From contig JAPXFQ010002758.1 in the NCBI GenBank assembly GCA_028564705.1, positions 1,945,501 to 2,009,500 on the forward strand: a stretch of 64,000 nucleotides of DNA. The letters are read 5' to 3'. Source of the DNA: Apricaphanius iberus (taxonomy: Eukaryota; Chordata; Actinopteri; Cyprinodontiformes; Aphaniidae). Below the pieces are notes generated by a model that saw only the letters and a list, made by a program, of their open reading frames with translations, did not search any database and was not told the DNA's origin. Below are positions 22,181 to 33,979 of this stretch, piece by piece; position 1 is the first letter of the stretch, and every line of letters begins with the position of its first letter. The position numbers were made by a program, and so were the translations under genes.

Positions 22181-24555
22181 CTCGCCTCGCCTGCCGATGC
22201 GCACCTTGAACAGAAAAACAGCGTCTCTCAGAGGTTCCGGCCCCCATGGGGCTTGGAGGGGCCGCTGCCGTGGGGCCCGACTTGACGTGCTGGGGCCTCC
22301 CACCCCTGGTGGATCGGATGAACGGGGGTGCCTATTGGGGTCAGCAGGGCAGCTGGCTCCCTGGGGTTGGCATCGTGTCATCCCAGTTATTTCCTCCCCA
22401 TCCCGATTTGCCTCTGTCCACCTGCTCCTTCATTCTACCATTCACAAGGCCTTGGGACGTGGGCACGTCACTGGGGTGCGGGATGGAGTTTCCGTATTCG
22501 CTGGCCTGGGTCCCACTTTTAATGATAAACTTAGACACTTGCAACATTTACATGACACACGCACATGTAGGGACCTGGCGGTGGGTGCGCCTCGGCACTG
22601 GAGGCGGGGCCCCTTATAGGGGGCCTCGCCTGTGGTGCCGGTACCCACTGTTTAAGTGCATCTAGACACTGAGGGCCCGGGGAGGGAGATGGTGGTACCC
22701 GGCAGTATTCCCATGTCCCACACCTCTGTTTTAAGTGCACATTAGAACAACACGCAACAACACCACAATTGAGCAGGGGGAGAGAGGCTTTGGGTCTTTC
22801 CACACCCCTGTTCGTTGGATCATCAGGGGTTGGAGCCTGGGTGGTATATCAGGCCGTCTGGTCGGGGACCTGGGCTGGAGGGCTACTCTTGCCGGGTTGG
22901 GGGCCTTGGCAGTCTGCTTGTCCCCATCCTGGTGGGCAAGAGGTCCATCTCCCGGGTCCAGGGGCAGGGTGCTCTATTGGGGCGTCTGTCCCTGGGCCTG
23001 GGAGTAAAGAGTATGTATGGGGTGTATGAATGAGTGTACAGCGTCCTTTTTTAGTGTGTCCTGTTTTTGTGAGACTGTGTGCACATGAGAGGGAGGGTAC
23101 GTATGAGTGTCTCTGTCTGTCTATGTCTACTTGTCAGGTTGGCTGTTTGGCTGCCCTCTGGCCTGGTGCATCTTCTTCCCCTCCGTCACTCCCCGTCGGT
23201 GATGGATGCTCCTGCCTGCTGGTCGATGATGGCTCTCGATGACTGGGGCCGGGGGTCCCGGTTATGGCCCGGCTCGGTCCTGGTGCATGCCTGGCTGGTC
23301 CTGGGTGGGCCGATTTGTCGGGCGGCCGCTGTTTCGGGCCGACGTCCTCCTTGGAATGACTGGGGCACCTCTTATGGGGCTGCCGGGGTTGTAAAGTAGG
23401 TTGGTGCCGTCCGGTGGATCGTTGGGGACCGTGCCAGGCGCCCAAGCGCCTGCCAGTTCCATGAGTTCTACTGCCTGATCGGTTCATCCGGGGGGGCTCT
23501 CTGGCATTGGCTGGGCTCCAGATCTTGGCGCTCTGCATGGGGCAGGATCTGGAACCGGGAGCTGGTAGATTTGGATGTCCAGGTGCTGACTGGGCGCGAT
23601 CTGGGGAGGGCATACATCCGCTGTGGCTTTTACTGTGACTCCCTGGCGTGTGGGTGTGTGGGGTGGTGGGGGGGGCGTGTGGTTGGCGAAGGGTATTGGT
23701 CTGGGGTGGCGGCGGAGTGTGTTGTCTGTCGGTCGGCTGCGGGCGCCTCTTGCCTGGCGGCGGCGGCGGGGGACCCCTCTCGGCGGGTCCCTGGTTAGGG
23801 CCCTGCTGGGGGGCGGGGTCCCCATGGCCTCCGGGTCCTGTTCCGGGCCCGCCCTGGCGTAGACGGTTTCCAGCGGAGCCCGTGGGCTCGTCCCTGCGAT
23901 CTCTCGGGCCCCAGCATTGCGGCTGCTTGGTGTTCCCCTGGGGCTTCCATCTGTTCTTCTCTTGGTGGGTGATCGGCCCTGCGCTGGTCCGCCTCCGGCT
24001 CCTGCACTCTGAGGGACTCTAGATGCATGCGTCTCCTGCCTCTTTCATATCTGTGTCGATTCCTGTAGGACGGATTGACGGTTCCTTACACCAGCTATCA
24101 ATCGCATGGGGAAACCTTATTCAGGTCGCAAGCTCGCACACACACATTGGTGTGGGGACATTGGTGTGGACGGACATATCCTGAGCTGAGGTTATCGTCA
24201 TTAGTTAGTTATTACCAGGAGCTTACCAGAAACATTTGTATTGTGTTCATTAATTCATGCTTGTGTGTAGTGAATCTGTAATTCTTAGTTTTTTATTACT
24301 GGATCTGAACTATTGGTGTGGTTCTGTTCAGTTTGTTGTTTTTGTTTGTTTTGCTTTACCGCTTCTCTGCCATCCGGCAGAGGCGGAGGACTGGGATGTT
24401 TTCTTGTGTTCTTTGTTTGCCTCCCTGTCTTGTGTCGCGCCTCTGCTGGTCCGGATTCTTGTCTTCACCATCTTCCTTTCTTCCTTCTTGTCTCGGTTTC
24501 GTGTCCATGACTTCAGGGAATTGAACCCTCAGTAATCACTAATAAAGATTTTTTC
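22181..24555 (+). other. G+C-rich block of unknown nature
   Basis: Composition changes abruptly from A+T-rich to strongly G+C-rich at about 22180 and grades back after 24030, ending near an AATAAAG at 24542. The plus strand is rich in TGG, GGGG and CCTGG words. Open frames exist in all six frames, which is expected from low stop-codon density, and none has a recognisable domain. The plus-strand orientation is suggested only by the AATAAAG at the far end. Candidates are a non-coding RNA gene, a retroelement interior or a G+C-biased transposon. I cannot choose among them. Confidence 0.4.
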
Positions 24556-24743
24556 ATACATATACATCAAGTAGAGTGTTACAGCGAAGCTGTAATACTC
24601 TGCTTGGGAAAGTAAATCTGTTGGGCTTGTACTTGGTACTCAGACACCAATTCTGAGTGGCAACTGCTAGACAGGACACGTATAAAAAAAAATAAAAAAT
24701 AAAGAGGCTCCGGCTCTGAGAGACACCGGCTCTAAAAGCTAAA

Positions 24744-24744
24744 A

Positions 24745-24809
<65 letters not shown>
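24744..24809. repeat. (TA)n microsatellite
   Basis: AT dinucleotides with a single TG interruption near 24757. Confidence 0.95.
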
Positions 24810-24812
<3 letters not shown>

Positions 24813-27654
24813 TATCAAATATCTTTTTTTCAATTTATAACTTACTGAAAAACTGATACGAATATATTCAGCATTAGTCCAAATTTGCATGCAAAACAAA
24901 GGAGAGAGCTTAGCTCAGCAATGAAAAAAAAAATGAACCTGAATGCACTTAAACCACACCACGTAGCAATGCAAGCATTGCAATTTTAAGGTATTAATTA
25001 AACTTAAGCAAAAGACAAAGGAAATATTTTCTTTGGTCTATCTACCTGCTTGCAATTAAGGGGAGGTGTGGTATAAAAAATATACCATATTTTGGGTTTA
25101 TGTTTAATCATATTTTTTTTCAGTAAAAAAAACAAAACAAAAAACTTTCTAAACTGTCTTCCGACATCATGGCTACTCTCTATCTTAGAGCATTTTTGCC
25201 CCAGGGTCATCACCATACACAAAGTCGATACAGCTGCTGGCAGCCCTCACATCCTTGTCTCCAGTGTTGCAATTAAGAATTAGTTACCAACATGCGGCAT
25301 TTAAAACCTTACTCAAAGTGTCTTAACATTATTGTTACAATTGTGCTGCATAGTAGGCAATGTTGCTGCAAGCAACTTTCTTTCCTTTTTTTCAACTTTC
25401 TGTACATCTATTTAATTGCACTGAAAGAGAACACTGCTCTACCTCACCTTGTCTGCATCTTAGCTCTCATCATAAGATGCAGAAAAAAAAACTGGTAAAC
25501 AACTAAGTAGATGCAGTTTTAATGTTGCAACAACAGAAGAAGATGTGGGCAAAAGGACAGAGGTGTGCAGTTTTATCCTTTGCACACCAGGCAGGGTTCC
25601 TTTCCAACACACTTTCTGTTAGGTGTAACATTAAGTATTTTTAAGGTTAAGGTTTTAAGTTAAAGTGAGGTCAAGAGTCATTGGTGTAAAAGTTCAAGTC
25701 AAGTCCAAAGAATTTAATATTCTAAAGTCAAGTGTAAAGTCAGTACATTTGTGACTATAAACAGAGTTGGCGACAAGTCACATGACTCATGGCCTCTGCT
25801 TTGTTTGAAGTCCTCATAAATGTGTCATTTTAGGTCCATGCTTAGATCACCTTTATACCAGATGGTGAAATCAGGTCATTTGTTCACTGGGATGTATACC
25901 TTGGGTTTAATTAGTTACAAACTGTCAGAAGAGTTGATATATACATTATAGCTGGAATGTTTAAGTGTCTGTATGGAACAGCCATATTGCAATCTGAACT
26001 ATAGTTTTATTTGCAATCTTCAACTTTCCCCGTCAAAATACTGACCTGAGGTTGTTTTCCTGTATTGCCATCTAAGGCATTACTGAGCAAATAAGAGGTT
26101 GACTTCCACATCATTTTGAATACTTTCAGATATTGACTCCATATTGACATAGCATTAACAATGTTTTAAAATCTCCACTTTGGAATAACTATGGGGTGTT
26201 TTTTTGTGGAATTTTTTGTTACCATGTGATGGAAACATTTAGCAAAATATTTGTGTTAGTGTGGACAGAACCTGGGTTGTTCCATTTTGATTAAACATAA
26301 TGAAAATTATTTTTTAAATCCTAGTACTTTTAATGATTTTTTTATAAAGACATATTTCTTTATAAAGCTTAAAATGATTAATTGGGCATCATAAATCAGA
26401 CCAATTCTAGAAAGGAGCAGTGAAAGAAATAAAGAATTGTTGTAAGGACTGAGACACTAGTTTAAAGAGAGTCTGAAATCGTATGGTGCTCTCTGTTGAA
26501 CCCTCGCTGTTGTCTCAAATGTCCAAAAAAAAGGTTACTAAATTTGATTAGTATCTGCTTTGGCTTCCTTTGCTGAATCATCAAGTCCACTTTCATTCTT
26601 TCCTGTCTAACACTGATGATTCCTGAAGTTATGTGATACAGTGCTAGACGTGAGAATTTTAGACAGTCCGATCATGCTGATTTAGCATGCATGGCCTTAG
26701 GAACAATGCGTTTCAATTAGATCCAGTTTTGATGGAAAGGGAATGACATTGATTGGTCGGGGGAATGGGGATTGACATTGATTGGCCCTGTCTTGTTTGT
26801 GAGGGTCAGAAATGTTTTGCATAATGTGGGCATTTGCAGTCTGCTGAGACTGTATGTGGTACACAAGGCCAGAATATAAAATTGTGGAAATATGGGTACC
26901 ACACGACATCACTGAAATGGATGCTTTGCTTATCCTTACATCTGCATTTTCCTGCTTTACAGTACACAAAATGTAGAATTTTAGTAAATCTAAAAAATTA
27001 TTAGACTCAATATATTTAAGATATGTGTTTATTAGAAAGCCAAATAAACTAAAAAGGTCTGGAATAACAGATACATCTTAAGACTCAGAAGAAGGTAAAA
27101 TAAAATAAAGTTGGAAAAGATGATAAGGATGAAAGGATAGCAGATATGGAAGAGAACAGGGAGAATGCTGTGTCTCCGACTTGTCTTTGTTTATAATGAC
27201 AGGGACAGGTGGAGCTTGACAGCAGGACCTTTATGGGGAGCCAGTTAGAAAAACGGAGGGGATGGAGAGATGGAAATGAGCTAAAAGAGAGATACAAAAG
27301 AAGGTGGAACACTCTAATATTAAATGCCAGTTCCCAAATGGCTGCCAAGCCTTCTGTTGTCTTCCTGCTCTTGAGTTGTAGCATCATGTGGCCAATAAAC
27401 AGCCAGGATGCTAAAAATAATTTGACTAGTGCTTGTGTTTATTTTAATCTCCAGTTTATGATAACAGTGTTATTACATAAGTGGGAATAATTTAATGGTT
27501 CTTTGCTTAACTAACCTGAAACAAGTGCTGGGATTTTCCTTCCCTCTTATAGGTGGGGTAGGGTAATGTCTTTGAAACACTTTTTACAGTATTACTTAAA
27601 ATATTATTCACATAAATTAGGTGTTTTGTCTAAAAAATAAATAATTGTAATTGC
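24810..27654. other. No gene recognised
   Basis: A+T-rich. At 25660-25790 CAAGTC/AAAGTC words recur, suggesting a degenerate transposon piece. No coding or RNA feature can be supported. Confidence 0.45.
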
Positions 27655-27659
27655 ATCTG

Positions 27660-27965
27660 TGTCATGATTCATCACTCAGCTCCTCTCATTCCCTCATCAT
27701 CACACACACCTGTCTTCAATCTTCGGCCACTCACCTCACGTCCTCATAACCCGTCACCTCCCTTCAGTCAGCGCGGGATCATTGTAGAAGGACTGCATTC
27801 CAAATGTACACTGTGTGTTTTCCCTGCCGTCTTTCTCCTGCAGTCCTGTGTCTCCGTTCCTGCCATCCAAACCACCATCATCACTTCAAACCTTCAATAA
27901 ACCGCTCTGCGCTCTGCACTCTGCTTCTGCGTTTGGGTCCATACCTTCATGCACACCTCCTGACA
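27660..27965 (+). mobile_element. Solo LTR
   Basis: A 306-bp sequence begins TGTCATGATTC and ends CACCTCCTGACA, giving the TGTCA...TGACA terminal inverted repeat of an LTR. It is flanked by a perfect 5-bp duplication ATCTG (27655-27659 and 27966-27970). An AATAAA lies in the right half near 27896. A second LTR and internal genes are absent, so this is the product of LTR-LTR recombination. The 5-bp duplication fits Gypsy, BEL or retrovirus-like elements, and I cannot decide which. If the AATAAA is used, the LTR reads on the plus strand. Confidence 0.85.
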
Positions 27966-27970
27966 ATCTG

Positions 27971-29080
27971 AAGATGACAATCTTGGAACAACCTCATCCA
28001 AATGTGTTAAGCAGCCCGTTCAAGAAGACTGGCTCCTGATCCATCCATTAAACTGCCCTCTCAGAGTCCATCCCCTTGTTGCGTGTTCCCCTCTTTGTGC
28101 ACACATCACACATTCTACAGGTTGGAGCAGTAAACAGGAATTGAAGGCGAAGCCACAGCTGCGTTAGCTATTTCAGTTTTCATACTAATTGATATACATT
28201 TACAGTACCTAGGTGTGTTATGTTATTGAATAGGACAGAAAATTTGGTAACAATGGGTCAAAAGCTTAAAATTGTATTAGCAAATGCGATGGCCAAAGAA
28301 AATTAGGATGAAGAGTGTGCACTGGTGTTGAATTAAAGCTTTGGCATCGGCTAAAGGAATAGAGAGCTGCAAACTGATGACATGCAGGCTCTATATCTCC
28401 ATGATCGGTAAAATAACATTATGGTTTTATAGTTGTTTGACAAAAGCTTGCATCATGTTTTTATTTTAACACATCTGTGTAGTTGAGGCTGAAATGAAAT
28501 GGAAGGATTTTTACACTGCTAACTTGGCCAACAGTGAAGAGAGATACTTGCTGACTCATGTTACCCCTATGACACACATGAAAACATTGTTCATATAATG
28601 CATTTTAAGCTGCTAGAGTGAGAAGAAGAGAACAGCCTAGGTTTTTAAACCAGTGAATCAAGGTTTCCTTCCAAGGCAGCTTCCTCCCTCTGCATCAACA
28701 GCTACAGTATATCCTGTGATCAGTGAGTAGATTAACTTTATGTTGATGACAACATGGCTTTGACAACTATTTTTTTTAAATAAATACATTTAAAAATTGT
28801 TGTCAGACAATATTTTGCTTTGAGGATGGCTTCATTGGGCTTTGTACATCTTGGACTCTGGTTAAGTTGACTTGAAAAAAACAAGTTTTACCTTTTTGCT
28901 GTTCTCTAACTTGTGTCAAACATAATATTTGCTGATAAATCATAATATTGTTTGTTTTAGGTTTATTAGAGAACAGAAAAATTATTGTTAAATGTAGACC
29001 ACATGGCATAAGAACTCTGTAAATAACATGTATAAATAAAGCATATGTTATCTAGAGCAAAGGCCAACTCAGTTTCTTTT
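27971..29080. other. No gene recognised
   Basis: A+T-rich, no supported feature. Confidence 0.45.
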
Positions 29081-29081
29081 T

Positions 29082-29160
29082 TTTTCAAATCAGTTTCAAT
29101 TTATTTCACCTTTATACATAGTGTCAATTCACAACACGTAATTTTAAGACATTTTACAAG
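29082..29160 (-). mobile_element. L2-type LINE 3' end relic
   Basis: TTTCAATTTATTTCACC, then an ATAGTGTCAATTCACAAC block and TTTTAAGACATTTTACAAG, resembles the reverse complement of an L2-type 3' end ('GGCACT...ATATAAATTGAATT'). It is degenerate, and I see no coding part next to it. Confidence 0.45.
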
Positions 29161-29176
29161 AATCACAATTTGTTTC

Positions 29177-29178
<2 letters not shown>

Positions 29179-29223
<45 letters not shown>
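29179..29223. repeat. (TA)n microsatellite
   Basis: About 22 TA dinucleotides directly after the L2-like tail. Confidence 0.95.
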
Positions 29224-29226
<3 letters not shown>

Positions 29227-30115
29227 CAAGTCCCAAATCTTACATTGATTTGTAAAGGCAGAGGTTTGAACCATCACAAATTAATTATAATAAATTCATT
29301 GGAATTTGGGTTTCTCAGCTTGAGTAAACGCTTATAAAAGGGGAATCTCAATTAGTGTAATTTGAAAGTAATCTTTTTGGGGGTGTGCACATGATTTACG
29401 CTGCGCACGGGCAGTAGGGGCGACATACTCCTACTGCCAGCACATAAACAGCAGAATACCCCACAGCAACATCTGTTGAAGCTCTGAGGAAGGCGACCGC
29501 TTTTGCTGAAACTGTCAACGTAAAAAGGTAAAAACATACTCAACTTATTGGTTTATAACAATAAGAACCTTCAAGATAATAGAAATCTACACAAAATAAA
29601 TACTGCAAACATGTGTCTTACCTGCTCCTCCTCTGTGCCCCCCTTAACCTTTCACTGGCGTTGTACTCTGGATATGCATTGAGCAATGTACATTCAAAAT
29701 CAGAGCCAGGAACAGTGTTGTGATGAAAGCTCTAAATATATAAATAAGGTTTATAATACAGTTGCACTAAAATTAAGCCTACTTTGGCTAATGGGCTGTT
29801 AACTTCACATGAGTATAACTACGATTAGCTATTCTTGCTACCCCAAGATTACTTTGAATACATCAAAATAACGAAAAGTGTTGCTTGTAATGTAATGTAC
29901 AGATATATATAACTTCAGACAATTGCTTGTTCATGTTAATAATGGTGTCTGACTTTTTATTACCTGTGAAATAGCCGTGGAACTATTAGCCAATGGAAAC
30001 TGCACAGCGCTCCCGTCTTTGCTTTATTTCCGAGGCGTGGCTTAGGGAGGGAGCCTGAAAAAGGGAATTGGACAGCCTTCAATGCTTTGATCAAAACATT
30101 TAGTCTTGTTTATCC
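29224..30115. other. No gene recognised
   Basis: No supported gene. Around 29970-30060 a CCAAT box (AGCCAATGG) sits beside a GAGGCGTGGC GC-box-like word. It is promoter-like but isolated. Confidence 0.4.
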
Positions 30116-30372
30116 TCCATTTTCTTAACCACTTAATCCTTACCTGGTGCCTATCTCCAGCTGTCAACAGGCAAGAGGCAGGGTACACCCTGGACAGGTC
30201 CATCACAGGGCCACATATAGACAGACAGTACAAACAACTACACACGCACAGTCATGTTTTTTTTTTGGACTGTGGGAGGAAGCCGCATGCAGAAAGACCA
30301 TGGGCCAGGATATGAACCCACAACCTTCTTGCTGCAAGGCAATGGTGCTAACCACTGCACCACCATGCAGTC
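30116..30372 (-). mobile_element. tRNA-headed fish SINE
   Basis: On the minus strand the head reads GTGCAGTGGTTAGCACC (A-box-like), then CTTGCAGCAAGAAGG and GTGGGTTCATATCC (B-box-like). It is followed by the CTTCCTCCCACAGTCC body and the CTGGAGATAGGCACC tail. The middle of the body is shorter than in the copy at 54632-54971, so it carries internal deletions. No clear target duplication. Confidence 0.75.
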
Positions 30373-31349
30373 CTTAGAGATCCTTTTATGCCTATATTCA
30401 CAGTCTTGTAAGGGACAGAGTTGCTTAGTCAGAACAAGGTGGGGGTGGGGCAACAGACTTTAAGGTAAAAATGTGTCTCTCTATCTTACAAGAGCAGTGC
30501 TTTGGTTTGTGAAATTCCTCTTCCTTTAATGTTATCCTCTCCAACTTAGTCTAATAAAGTAATTATGAATACTTTGTGTTATTAAGCTATTTCTTTATTA
30601 CACTAAAAGCATTTTTTTGCACTTTTTTATCATTACCAAAAATAAATTTTCTGTTGTTTAACATTTTATTCAAACTTGTTGAAAAACAATAATCACAGAA
30701 CCACAGTTGCCTGAGCATTTGTTTTGTGTTGTATCTGATGGATATTACGATGTTAAAATTATTTACTATTTATTTAGGTTTAGAAGTCCTAATATTATTG
30801 AAATATAGCAATATCCAGCTGCTTTTTATGTTTTTGGTTCATTTGTTTACTTCTTTCCAAAATATTAGCATTTACATGCAACTCCCTATCTTTTTCTATC
30901 ACTGTATCCTGTTGTATTACTCAATTTGAGTTTTCTCTGTATTTTCCCAACCTGCAGTGAAAGCATTCCTCCTCCCACCTCATTCTCTTAATTACCTGCA
31001 TCTGCGTATGCCTCTATTTATCTTCCCTTTTCTCCCCCAGCATCTTGCCAGTTTGTCTTTTGCCATTCTCCTCCTTTATTCAAGCCTGCATTGTTACGAT
31101 GTGACTTTTTGTCCCCGTCTTTGTCTGTCTCTGTGTCCTAAATACCCTCAGCTGTTTTGAATTTCCCCTGATTACGTCCCTATGTATAAATGTTCCCCTG
31201 TCCCCTTGTGTCTCCGCTGGTAGTCGTGTGTCCTGTGTCATTTGGTGCTGTTTCCTCTCGTCTACGGTCATCATCAGGTTTCTTCGTCTCCCATATCTAG
31301 TCTGTGTCCTGACCCTGTGTTGGAATCTACAAATATACATGAGCCTTTA
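30373..31349. other. No gene; possible truncated LTR-like sequence
   Basis: 30950-31345 is a pyrimidine-rich plus strand with repeated CCTGTGTC / TGTCTCCG words, similar in style to a fish LTR. It stops at the (AAT)n tail of the minus-strand LINE. No boundaries can be set. 30373-30950 is A+T-rich without features. Confidence 0.35.
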
Positions 31350-33041
31350 AATAATAATAATAATAATAATAATACATTTATTTTATATAGCGCCTTTCAA
31401 AACACCCAAGGACACTGCACAAATGAACAATTTAAAACATTGTCAACAATAATAATAGTAATAATAAAAATAAAGTAATAAAAGATAATAATCAAACAAA
31501 GCAGAACAACATTGATAAGGTGAGAGTGACTAGATGTCATAGGACCGTCTGAACAGGAGAGTTTTCAGTGTGGATTTAAAAAGTGGAAGAGAGTCGATGG
31601 TACGGAGATCAGGGGGGAGAGAGTTCCAGAGGCGGGGGGCGGAGCGGCAGAATGCTCGATGCCCCATAGTGACAAGGCGGGCAGGGGGGACAGAAAGATG
31701 GAGGGAAGAGGAGGAGCGGAGTGAGCGAACAGGAGTGGCGATGTGCAGGAGATCAGATATGTATGGGGGGGCCAGATTGTGAAGTGCTTTGAACGTGATG
31801 AGGAGTATTTTGAAGTTAATTCTTTGTTTAACTGGAAGCCAATGGAGTTGTTGTAGAATGGGGGTGATGTGGTGAGAGGAGGGGATCTGGGTGATGATGC
31901 GTGCTGCAGAGTTTTGGAGGAGTTGGAGTTTCTGGAGGGATTTGTTGGGAAGGCCAAAAAGTAGGGAGTTACAGTAGTCAATGCGGGAGGTAACAAGGCT
32001 GTGGACCAGGATGGCGGTGGTGTGGGGGGTGAGAGACGGGCGAAGACGAGAGATGTTGCGCAGATTAAAGAATGCAGACCGGGTGATGCTATTTATGTGG
32101 GAGTGAAAAGAGAGTGTGCTATCGAGGACAACACCCAGACTCTTAACCTGGGGGGAGGGAAGGACAGGCGAGTTGTTGATGGAAATGGAAAAACTGTCAG
32201 ATTTGGAGAGAGTGTGGGGCGTGCCGACCAGGAGGACTTCTGTTTTGGAACTGTTCAATTTGAGGAAGTTGGAAGAAAACCAAGAATGAATTTCTTGGAG
32301 ACAGAGGGTAAGGGAGGTTGGGGGGAGTGAAGAAGACGGTTGGGTAGAAAGGTAGAGCTGGGTGTCGTCCGCGTAGCAGTGAAAGTGGATGTTGTGTTTG
32401 CGAAAGATGTAACCAATTGGAAGAATGTATATAATGAAAAGGAGGGGCCCCAGGACAGAGCCCTGGGGCACACCAGCAGAAACGGGGAAAGAATTAGATT
32501 TAAAAGATTTAAGTTGAACGGATTGTGTGCGGCCAGATAGATATGAGTTGAACCAAGCGAGGGGGGTGTGAGTGATGCCAATAGATGAAAGTCTGTTGAG
32601 GAGGGTGTGGTGGGAAATAGTGTCGAATGCTGCTGTGAGGTCAAGAAGGACGAGAATGGACAGTAAACCAGAATCTGAAGCTATGAGGAGGTCGTTGGAG
32701 ATTTTGAGCAGTGCTGTTTCAGTGCTGTGGAGGGGACGGAACCCGGATTGAAACTGCTCATAGATGTTGTTTGTGATGAGATGCTCATGGAGTTGAGAGG
32801 CAACAGACTTTTCGAGAACTTTGGAAATAAAAGGTAAATTTGAGATGGGGCGTAGGTTGCTGAAATCGTTGGGGTCAAAGCCAGATTTTTTTAGGACGGG
32901 TGTGACAGAAGCGGTTTTGAGTGCAGGAGGGACAGTTCCAGAAATTAGAGAAGAATGAATGATGTTGGTGATGATTGGAGCGAGGGAAGAGAGGCAGGTT
33001 TTGACTAGAGCTGTAGGGAGTGGATCAAATCGACAGGTTTC
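31350..33041 (-). mobile_element. L2-type LINE, 5'-truncated
   Basis: The reading frame of the reverse transcriptase runs leftwards. The 3' end on the minus strand is AAGGCGCTATATAAAATAAA, then an (ATT)n tail seen on the plus strand as (AAT)n at 31350-31373. The insertion begins within the RT N-terminal region near 33041, so the endonuclease is missing. It is a different family from the LINE at 11335, judging by sequence and tail. Confidence 0.88.
31530..33041 (-). pseudogene. LINE reverse transcriptase, open frame without start
   Basis: I translated the minus strand upstream of the GTG at 32471 and found no stop as far as about 33041, so 503 sense codons are open, although no ATG or GTG lies in the upstream part. 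Motifs in order are [60 protein letters not shown] (motif A), [13 protein letters not shown] (motif B, 32480-32430), [10 protein letters not shown] (motif C, YADD) and [14 protein letters not shown], then [13 protein letters not shown]. Catalytic aspartates are intact. The missing endonuclease and start come from 5' truncation at insertion. The absence of disabling mutations suggests a young insertion. Confidence 0.85.
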
Positions 33042-33617
33042 TCTGCACCATCTCTAATGGTGCATTCACACTGCCCCGAAAGTAATCATCAAGGGTGACA
33101 AGATTATATGTAAAGTCGTAAGAGGGGCACCAGAGTCTTGGCACTAGTATTGTTAACTAGCTTACAACAATATAGTTGTATGTTTTAACTTGCTATCATT
33201 TAGCTAAGATTACCTGCATCCAGCAGCAAAGTTCAAACTGCAGCTTCTTTAGAAAAAGTTTGTAGCCTTTGGCTGGCTAGTATGCTTAACAAGCTGCTTT
33301 GCTGCACCTGTCTGTGATCCAGATGCCTGCATTAGCGTATGTGCACCTAAGGTGCGTTTAAAGATGGCTAAAATTATGTTACCGCACATTAAACGGCAGT
33401 AACAGCTGAAAAAAGAGTGAAGGACTGAGGGCACTCACATGGACCGTGTGGGCGACATGTCCCACCTGTACCCCATGGCCGTTTCACTCATGGGTGGGGG
33501 GTTAAATGAGGGGTTAGGCTTTTTTGGGGTGGGTTTTGAGACCCCCCCCCCCCCCCCCCCCCCAAGACCTTCCCTGGCGCATGGAGGTTGTGGAGATATT
33601 TTTGTATAGTGTTTTGG
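33042..33617. other. No gene recognised; contains a poly(C) run
   Basis: No coding feature. A C homopolymer at 33542-33563 is preceded by G/T-rich sequence (GGGGTTAGG-like). Confidence 0.5.
33542..33563. repeat. Poly(C) run
   Basis: 22 consecutive C residues, rare in such A+T-rich DNA. Confidence 0.9.
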
Positions 33618-33692
33618 TTATATTTATTTAAGCTATTCAGTTTTCTCTATCATCTATTATGTTTTTTGAATTATTGCATCACAGTACTTTAA
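33618..33692 (+). mobile_element. Oldest nested TTAA-type relic, left piece
   Basis: AGTTTTCTCTATCATCTATT and later ATTGCATCACAGTAC match the inner element at 33875-33922 (AGTTTTCTCTGTTCGCTATT, ATTACGTCACAGCA). The match resumes at 35016 after the TTAA at 35012-35015. The two pieces together form one relic interrupted by the element at 33693-35011. Confidence 0.7.
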
Positions 33693-33979
33693 AGGAGCAT
33701 GGGGCAGGATTTTGTTAAAGGAGACATATCATGGAAAATCCTTTTTTAGCCCTTAAATGCATGTAAAGGTGTATTTTGGGTACTTAGGAATGCAGACAAC
33801 TTACATTTATTCTCTTCTGGTGCTGTGTTTATATCTTTACATTCTTTTTTAGTCATATTTTTCAGTCTGTTTAGTTTTCTCTGTTCGCTATTACGTTTTC
33901 TTGTCTATTACGTCACAGCATTTGTTGTTGAACTGCCAAATAAGGTAATGGACTTCCGGGTAACCAACCAACCAATTTC

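Noticed and set aside
22050..24022. Many overlapping ORFs of 60-190 codons in all six frames
   Set aside because: G+C-rich DNA has few stops; codon patterns and motifs do not favour any frame.
31565..32644. Additional minus- and plus-strand ORFs over the second LINE
   Set aside because: Frame shadows of the reverse transcriptase frame verified by its motifs.
33541..33563. CRISPR or telomere-like array
   Set aside because: It is a simple poly(C) run; no array of spaced repeats exists in the window.
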